From assembly GCA_934465125.1 (NCBI GenBank), contig CAKSKO010000024.1:1-10099 (forward strand): a stretch of 10,099 nt of DNA, in the 5' to 3' direction. Below the pieces are notes generated by a model. It did no database searches. It saw only the letters and a program-made list of their open reading frames with translations, and had not been told where the DNA came from. A program made the position numbers and the translations under genes. Source of the stretch: an uncultured Eubacteriales bacterium (lineage in GTDB: Bacteria > Bacillota > Clostridia > Oscillospirales > Acutalibacteraceae). Position 1 is the stretch's first letter; each line of letters opens with the position of its first letter. Below, one piece after another: positions 6,939 through 10,099 of this stretch.

Positions 6939-7751
6939 TTAAATTGTATCAATAGAGACACGGCTTACCTTGCGATCAATATTTTGTCCCAAAAACAACG
7001 CCGCTGTTTGCGAGAAGCCGTCAATGCTGTCGCTGACATAAAACGAGCAGTTTCCTTTATTTTGAGAATCGTTTAATAAACCGTTCTGTTCTAAACATTT
7101 TGCTGCATATAGCGCGGTCTCACGCCCGGAATCAATAATTGTAATTTGTTTGCCGATTACTTTGGAGATTGCCTCGCTGATAATGGGATAGTGAGTACAT
7201 CCTAAAATCAAAGTATCAATATCTGCGTTTACTAAAACAGAGAGATATCGTTCGATCACCAAACAGACAACAGGGTCATCAGGTGAAATATATCCGTTTT
7301 CTACGAGTGGCACGAACAGCGGGCAATCCTGTTCAAAAACCTGAAGTTCCCGATCAAGCGCGGTAAGTTCCCTTTTATAGGAACCGCTTTTGATGGTGGC
7401 GGTTGTACCGATGACGCCGATCTTCCCATTTTTTGTAACACAGGACGCGGCGGCGCAAGTGGGTTTTACTACCCCGGTAAATGGAAGGGGTAGTTGATAG
7501 TTTAATTCTGTTGCAACGGAACTTACCGTTCCGCATGCGGCAATTACCATCTTGACGCCTCTCGAAAGCAAAAAGGAGGTATCCTGTTTTGCATACTTAA
7601 TAATTGTTTCACGGCTTCTTGTTCCATATGGGACACGCCCGGTATCCCCAAAATAGACAATATCTTCGTGCGGCAAAATACGAAGAAGCTCTTTTACAGC
7701 GCTCAATCCGCCCAGTCCCGAATCAAATACGCCAATAGGGTGTTTATTCAT
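6939..7751 (-). CDS. murI: Glutamate racemase with a variant Cys-Gly-Thr catalytic motif
   Basis: MurI interconverts L- and D-glutamate without a cofactor, using two cysteines as acid/base; D-glutamate enters the peptidoglycan stem peptide via MurD. The protein is 270 aa, normal for the family. Motifs are GVFDSGLGG at 7-15 (Asp10, Ser11), YFGDTGRVPYG at 33-43, the first catalytic cysteine Cys73 in AACGTVSS, and the second, Cys185, in LGCTHYP with His187. The usual reading around the first cysteine is CNT; here Asn is replaced by Gly, and GDTAR reads GDTGR. Both cysteines, Asp10 and His187 are kept, so activity is expected. The start is ATG at 7749-7751, inside the end of ddl, an 8-nt overlap reading ATGAATAA; the earlier ATG at 7763 would sit directly against AAGG with no spacing. 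Translation is probably coupled to ddl, placing the D-Glu and D-Ala-D-Ala supply steps in one operon. Identity secure. Confidence 0.95.
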   Translation of the reverse strand: MNKHPIGVFDSGLGGLSAVKELLRILPHEDIVYFGDTGRVPYGTRSRETIIKYAKQDTSFLLSRGVKMVIAACGTVSSVATELNYQLPLPFTGVVKPTCAAASCVTKNGKIGVIGTTATIKSGSYKRELTALDRELQVFEQDCPLFVPLVENGYISPDDPVVCLVIERYLSVLVNADIDTLILGCTHYPIISEAISKVIGKQITIIDSGRETALYAAKCLEQNGLLNDSQNKGNCSFYVSDSIDGFSQTAALFLGQNIDRKVSRVSIDTI

Positions 7752-8829
7752 CTGTATTTCCATCCTTATTCAAAGCCAATGTAATCAGAGTGTCAATCAG
7801 TTGCGCGGGAGGAATACCGACTCGATCCATCAGCATCGGATACATACTGATCGAAGCGAATCCCGGAAACGTGTTTAGTTCATTTAAAAGAATTCTTCCT
7901 GTATTTTTTTCAACAAAGAAATCGATGCGACATAGACCGCTACATCCCATTAGCCTATAGGCTTTTGCGGATAGTTCTCGGATTTTTTCGGATGTTTCCG
8001 TACTAATATGTGCTGGAATATATAGCTTTGTTGTATTATTTATGTATTTTGCTTCATAATCATAGAATCCGTCAGGTGGCGCGATTTCTCCTACAATCGA
8101 AGTGATTGGTTCATCATTTCCCAATACAGCGCATTCCACTTCCTGACCTGTAATAGATTCTTCAATCAGGATTTTATAATCTTCTTTCGAAGCAACCGCA
8201 ATTGCTTTACTTAGCTCCTCTCGTTTTCGAACTTTGGAAATACCAACAGACGATCCGGCGTTCGCCGGCTTTACGAAAACAGGATAAGAACCGACTTCTC
8301 TCTCGATTTTTTCTATGCATTCCTCTGGGCTTTTGATAAAATCTTTTGCAAGAACCCAACTGAATTTTGCTTGATCAATGCTTGCATAAGAAAGCAAAAT
8401 GTTTGTCATTACTTTGTCCATACATATTGCAGAAGTGAGAATATTACATCCGACATATGGAATGCCGCTTAATGTCAAAAGCCCTTGTATGGTACCGTCT
8501 TCTCCATTTTTTCCATGAAGGACTGGAATAACAGCATCTACTTTTGTTAAAACGAATTCGCCTTTTTCAGCAAAGAAAAAGCCATGAAAACAAGGGGCAG
8601 GATTCAACCAGATTGGCCGATTATTCGGATCGTTTTCCCAGCTTCTGTCTTCTATGTTTTCAATTGGACCTGTGTATAAAAACCATTCTCCTTTTTTTGT
8701 GATTCCTATGGGGATTGGTTTATACTTATCTTTTGGGATATTTCTAAGAAAAAAGACAGCGGATCTCAGTGAAACCTCATGTTCAGATGACATTCCGCCA
8801 AAAAGAATCGCGATGTTTTTTTTTGACAT
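7744..8829 (-). CDS. ddl: D-alanine--D-alanine ligase
   Basis: Ddl joins two D-alanines with ATP to form the dipeptide added by MurF to the peptidoglycan precursor; it is the target of D-cycloserine. The 361-aa protein has the ATP-grasp architecture: N-terminal ILFGGMSSEHEVSLRSA at 8-24 (Glu16 for the first D-Ala), HGKNGEDG at 105-112, FVKPANAGSSVGI at 185-197 (nucleotide-binding strand and glycine loop), the omega-loop YDYEAKY at 256-262, RIDFF at 301-305 and NELNTFPGFA at 316-325 with the Mg-binding Glu317 and Asn319. The Tyr-rich omega-loop is that of D-Ala-D-Ala enzymes rather than VanA-type D-Ala-D-Lac ligases. The start is ATG at 8829, with GGAG 10 nt upstream; an in-frame GTG at 8838 abuts that site too closely. 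It is the first gene of the ddl-murI-ywiB-argS run, with a promoter at 8946-8974. Very secure. Confidence 0.96.
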   Translation of the reverse strand: MSKKNIAILFGGMSSEHEVSLRSAVFFLRNIPKDKYKPIPIGITKKGEWFLYTGPIENIEDRSWENDPNNRPIWLNPAPCFHGFFFAEKGEFVLTKVDAVIPVLHGKNGEDGTIQGLLTLSGIPYVGCNILTSAICMDKVMTNILLSYASIDQAKFSWVLAKDFIKSPEECIEKIEREVGSYPVFVKPANAGSSVGISKVRKREELSKAIAVASKEDYKILIEESITGQEVECAVLGNDEPITSIVGEIAPPDGFYDYEAKYINNTTKLYIPAHISTETSEKIRELSAKAYRLMGCSGLCRIDFFVEKNTGRILLNELNTFPGFASISMYPMLMDRVGIPPAQLIDTLITLALNKDGNTDE

Positions 8830-8945
8830 GTTTATCACACTCCAAAGTTATTTCAAAAAGAGGATTTCTTATAGCAGAAGGGATTCTTTGTAAATCATAT
8901 GAAACGATTATTGTAAATATAAATATTAAAATACCATAATATAAT

Positions 8946-8974
8946 ATCTTATCACAATATTTTGTAGCATGCAA
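8946..8974 (-). promoter_or_regulatory. Promoter for the ddl-murI-ywiB-argS operon
   Basis: On the minus strand TTGCAT (8974-8969) and TAAGAT (8951-8946) are 17 nt apart, and a TG precedes the -10 by one base, giving an extended -10 element. Initiation near 8939 would leave a leader of roughly 110 nt before the ddl ATG. Several other AT-rich hexamers lie nearby, so the assignment is likely but not unique. Confidence 0.6.
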
Positions 8975-9055
8975 TGATAAAACCATTCTAATTTTGTGAA
9001 GAGCTTTATGCAGTTTGTAATGAAATAAAATCAAATGGTTTCTCAAAGATTCCTA

Positions 9056-9085
9056 TTGACAGTCGGATGTCCACTATTGTATAAT
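9056..9085 (+). promoter_or_regulatory. Consensus sigma-A promoter for rpsU
   Basis: Perfect hexamers TTGACA (9056-9061) and TATAAT (9080-9085) are separated by 18 nt. Initiation near 9092 gives a leader of about 50 nt. Such a close match to consensus fits the high expression of a ribosomal protein gene. Confidence 0.88.
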
Positions 9086-9110
9086 ACCACTCGTATGATA
9101 TTACACAAAA

Positions 9111-9132
9111 CCCCTGCCTTTTGGCGGAGGGG
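9111..9132 (+). promoter_or_regulatory. Leader hairpin touching the rpsU ribosome binding site
   Basis: CCCCT (9111-9115) pairs with AGGGG (9128-9132) and GCC (9116-9118) with GGC (9123-9125), with a TTTT loop and a GG bulge at 9126-9127. The 3' arm contains one GGAGG (9126-9130) and runs directly into a second, GGAGGG at 9131-9136, which is 7 nt from the ATG and is the likely Shine-Dalgarno. The stem therefore covers the first and the edge of the second. A role in translational control is inference. Confidence 0.45.
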
Positions 9133-9143
9133 AGGGAAAATAA

Positions 9144-9320
9144 ATGGCTGAAATCAGAATCAAAGACAACGAAACTCTGGATAGTGCGCTGAGAAGATTT
9201 AAGAAGCAATGTGCCCGTTCCGGTGTAATTGCTGAAGTCCGTAAGAGAGAAGCTTATGAAAAGCCCTCTGTAAAGCGTAAAAAGAAGTCGGAAGCAGCTC
9301 GTAAACGCAAATTTAAATAG
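9144..9320 (+). CDS. rpsU: 30S ribosomal protein S21
   Basis: S21 is a small basic protein of the 30S subunit located near the 3' end of 16S rRNA, with a role in translation initiation. The gene encodes 58 aa, normal for the family. The N-terminus [22 protein letters not shown] and the following [36 protein letters not shown] are unmistakable: the conserved RRFKKQ helix, the EVRKRE(A/F)YEKPS block and the lysine/arginine-rich tail. The start is ATG at 9144 with GGAGGG 7 nt upstream, and the stop is TAG at 9318-9320. It has its own consensus promoter (9056-9085) and terminator (9341-9369), so it forms a single-gene unit. In other Firmicutes rpsU is often followed by a yqeY (GatB/Yqey) gene; here yqeG follows instead, beyond the terminator. 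Confidence 0.97.
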   Translation: MAEIRIKDNETLDSALRRFKKQCARSGVIAEVRKREAYEKPSVKRKKKSEAARKRKFK

Positions 9321-9340
9321 CTATGCTTCTTCCATGAGTT

Positions 9341-9369
9341 AAAAAGCGGGCAATTCTGCCCGCTTTTTT
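9341..9369 (+). terminator. Intrinsic terminator of rpsU
   Basis: GCGGGCA (9346-9352) pairs with TGCCCGC (9357-9363) around a 4-nt ATTC loop; AAAAA before (9341-9345) and TTTTTT after (9364-9369) extend the stem and provide the T-run. It is a textbook hairpin 20 nt beyond the rpsU stop. Some read-through into yqeG is possible because no clear promoter precedes that gene. Confidence 0.92.
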
Positions 9370-9410
9370 AATAAATCTTTTTTGTACTATTTTACATTTG
9401 GGAGATCATT

Positions 9411-9911
9411 ATGTCATTATTTATGCCGTCTATTGTGTTAAAGAATGTAACAGACATTCAAGTTGAACTCTTACAAAGGCTTGAGATTCAATCAATTTTG
9501 CTTGATGTCGATAATACGCTTGCGCATCATGGATCTCCGAAGCCGCTGCCTGGGGTAGTAGAGTGGACACGTAAGATTCGTCAAGCAGGAATTTCAATTA
9601 TAATTGTATCCAATAACTTTAAAAATAGGGTAGCACCGTTTGCAAAAAAATTTGAGTTACCTTTTGTTTCTCTTGCACTCAAACCGATGCCGTTTGGGTT
9701 TAACAGAGCAAAAAAATTATTAAAAGAAGATTGTAATCACACTTTAGTAGTGGGTGATCAGATTTTTACAGATGTTCTCGGAGCAAATTTAGCAGGGATG
9801 AAATCAATTTTATTGGAGCCAGCGGTTATAGAAAAGACGTTAGGGTTCCGACTTCGGCGTATACTTGAAAACCCGATTCGCAGCAAAATAAAGAGACAGG
9901 AGAATAAATAA
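9411..9911 (+). CDS. yqeG: YqeG family HAD IIIA-type phosphatase
   Basis: A 166-aa cytoplasmic protein of the haloacid dehalogenase superfamily, subfamily IIIA, YqeG type, predicted to hydrolyse phosphate esters; the family is related to phosphatidylglycerophosphate phosphatases, but the bacterial substrate is not established. All four HAD motifs are visible: motif I DVDNTL at 32-37 (nucleophile Asp32, acid/base Asp34), motif II VSNN at 66-69, motif III Lys91 (LKPMPFGF), and motif IV GDQIFTD at 115-121. The PKPLPGVVEW segment after motif I is typical. The start is ATG at 9411 with GGGAG at 9400-9404, 6 nt upstream. It is followed after 16 nt by aroQ, so the two are probably co-transcribed. 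In Bacillus subtilis yqeG lies beside yqeH and aroE, another shikimate link. A TACTAT at 9385-9390 could be a -10, but I see no matching -35. Secure as a family member. Confidence 0.93.
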   Translation: MSLFMPSIVLKNVTDIQVELLQRLEIQSILLDVDNTLAHHGSPKPLPGVVEWTRKIRQAGISIIIVSNNFKNRVAPFAKKFELPFVSLALKPMPFGFNRAKKLLKEDCNHTLVVGDQIFTDVLGANLAGMKSILLEPAVIEKTLGFRLRRILENPIRSKIKRQENK

Positions 9912-9927
9912 AATTGTGGGGGATCTG

Positions 9928-10099
9928 ATGAGAAAAAGTGTACTGATATTGCTAGGACCAAACCTTAATATGGTTGGTGTTCGTGAAAAGAGTATTTATG
10001 GGATGGAAACTGCGGAAAGCATCCGACTGCAAATCATCTCTTATGCAGGGCAAATGGGAATTCAGGTGGAGGTATTTCAATCCAACTGGGAAGGGGCGC
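9928..10099 (+). CDS. aroQ: Type II 3-dehydroquinate dehydratase, N-terminal part (3' end outside window)
   Basis: AroQ removes water from 3-dehydroquinate to give 3-dehydroshikimate, the third step of the shikimate pathway; the type II enzyme is a small flavodoxin-like protein forming a dodecamer. The first 57 codons are present. They read MRKSVLILLGPNLNMVGVREKSIYGME, matching the family signature GPNLNxLGxREPxIYG, with the active-site lid residues Arg19 and Tyr24 in the same positions as in the Mycobacterium tuberculosis enzyme. The second signature, usually QSNHEG, reads FQSNWEGA at about 50-57, with Trp in place of His. The catalytic histidine near residue 100 is beyond the window. The start is ATG at 9928 with GGGGGA at 9918-9923, 4 nt upstream, and the gene lies 16 nt after yqeG. 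Secure despite the truncation. Confidence 0.93.
   Translation, partial: MRKSVLILLGPNLNMVGVREKSIYGMETAESIRLQIISYAGQMGIQVEVFQSNWEGA

Larger units (their letters stand above)
8830..9143. other. 314-bp divergent intergenic region (ddl / rpsU)
   Basis: This very AT-rich gap separates ddl (minus) from rpsU (plus). It holds a promoter for each side (8946-8974 minus, 9056-9085 plus) and the rpsU leader hairpin at 9111-9132. The ddl leader of about 110 nt (8830-8940) has no T-box, riboswitch or attenuator signature that I can recognise. A 79-87 codon open frame crosses it on each strand, but neither has a good ribosome binding site and both run through promoter sequence, so I do not call them. Confidence 0.7.

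Noticed and set aside
8830..8940. The roughly 110-nt ddl leader as a possible T-box or riboswitch, considered because the operon ends with a tRNA synthetase gene.
   Set aside because: No T-box sequence, specifier-loop arrangement or terminator/antiterminator pair is visible; the stretch is mainly unstructured AT-rich sequence.
8783..9046. An 87-codon minus-strand frame with a hydrophobic stretch upstream of ddl, resembling a small membrane protein.
   Set aside because: It has no ribosome binding site, reads through the ddl promoter, overlaps the start of ddl, and has the composition expected of translated AT-rich intergenic sequence.
9006..9209. A 67-codon minus-strand frame opposite the rpsU promoter and start.
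   Set aside because: It is antisense to the clear rpsU gene, promoter and leader, and has no ribosome binding site or recognisable domain.

Overview
The window looks like ordinary chromosomal core sequence from a low-GC Gram-positive bacterium, most likely a clostridium of the Oscillospiraceae/Ruminococcaceae type. The reasons are the Firmicutes-style gene set and order (walJ next to rlmH, a YwiB-family gene overlapping argS, yqeG next to aroQ), strong purine-rich ribosome binding sites, TTGACA/TATAAT-type promoters, and AT-rich intergenic regions. The genus assignment is inference. I see no mobile element, CRISPR array, phage gene, tRNA, rRNA or toxin-antitoxin pair.

Layout. (1) Positions 1-1640, plus strand: the 3' end of murA, a hairpin, walJ (metallo-beta-lactamase fold exonuclease family) and rlmH (23S rRNA methyltransferase), closed by a strong bidirectional terminator. 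(2) Positions 1650-3490, minus strand: a yifB/comM-type AAA+ ATPase gene followed after 14 nt by a small Dabb-domain gene. They share a good promoter in a 191-bp divergent region. (3) Positions 3682-4622, plus strand: rsmA (ksgA) alone, with an extended -10 promoter and a strong terminator. (4) Positions 4726-8829, minus strand: a four-gene run, ddl - murI - ywiB-like - argS. ddl/murI and ywiB/argS overlap, and a promoter lies upstream of ddl. (5) Positions 8830-9143: a 314-bp divergent intergenic region with the ddl promoter on the minus strand and a perfect-hexamer promoter on the plus strand. (6) Positions 9144-10099, plus strand: rpsU (58 aa, S21) with its own terminator, then yqeG (HAD phosphatase family) and the 5' part of aroQ (type II dehydroquinase), cut by the window edge.

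Functional themes. Three genes serve peptidoglycan precursor synthesis: murA (first committed step), murI (D-glutamate) and ddl (D-Ala-D-Ala). Four serve the ribosome or translation: rlmH and rsmA modify rRNA, rpsU is a small-subunit protein, and argS charges tRNA-Arg. walJ is a family linked in Bacillus and streptococci to the WalRK cell-wall regulon and DNA repair. aroQ belongs to the shikimate pathway.

I did not find a convincing undescribed system. The points most worth a second look are a glutamate racemase whose usual Cys-Asn-Thr catalytic motif reads Cys-Gly-Thr, the rpsU leader hairpin that partly covers a doubled Shine-Dalgarno, the transcriptional joining of wall-precursor genes to argS, and the yifB-Dabb pairing.
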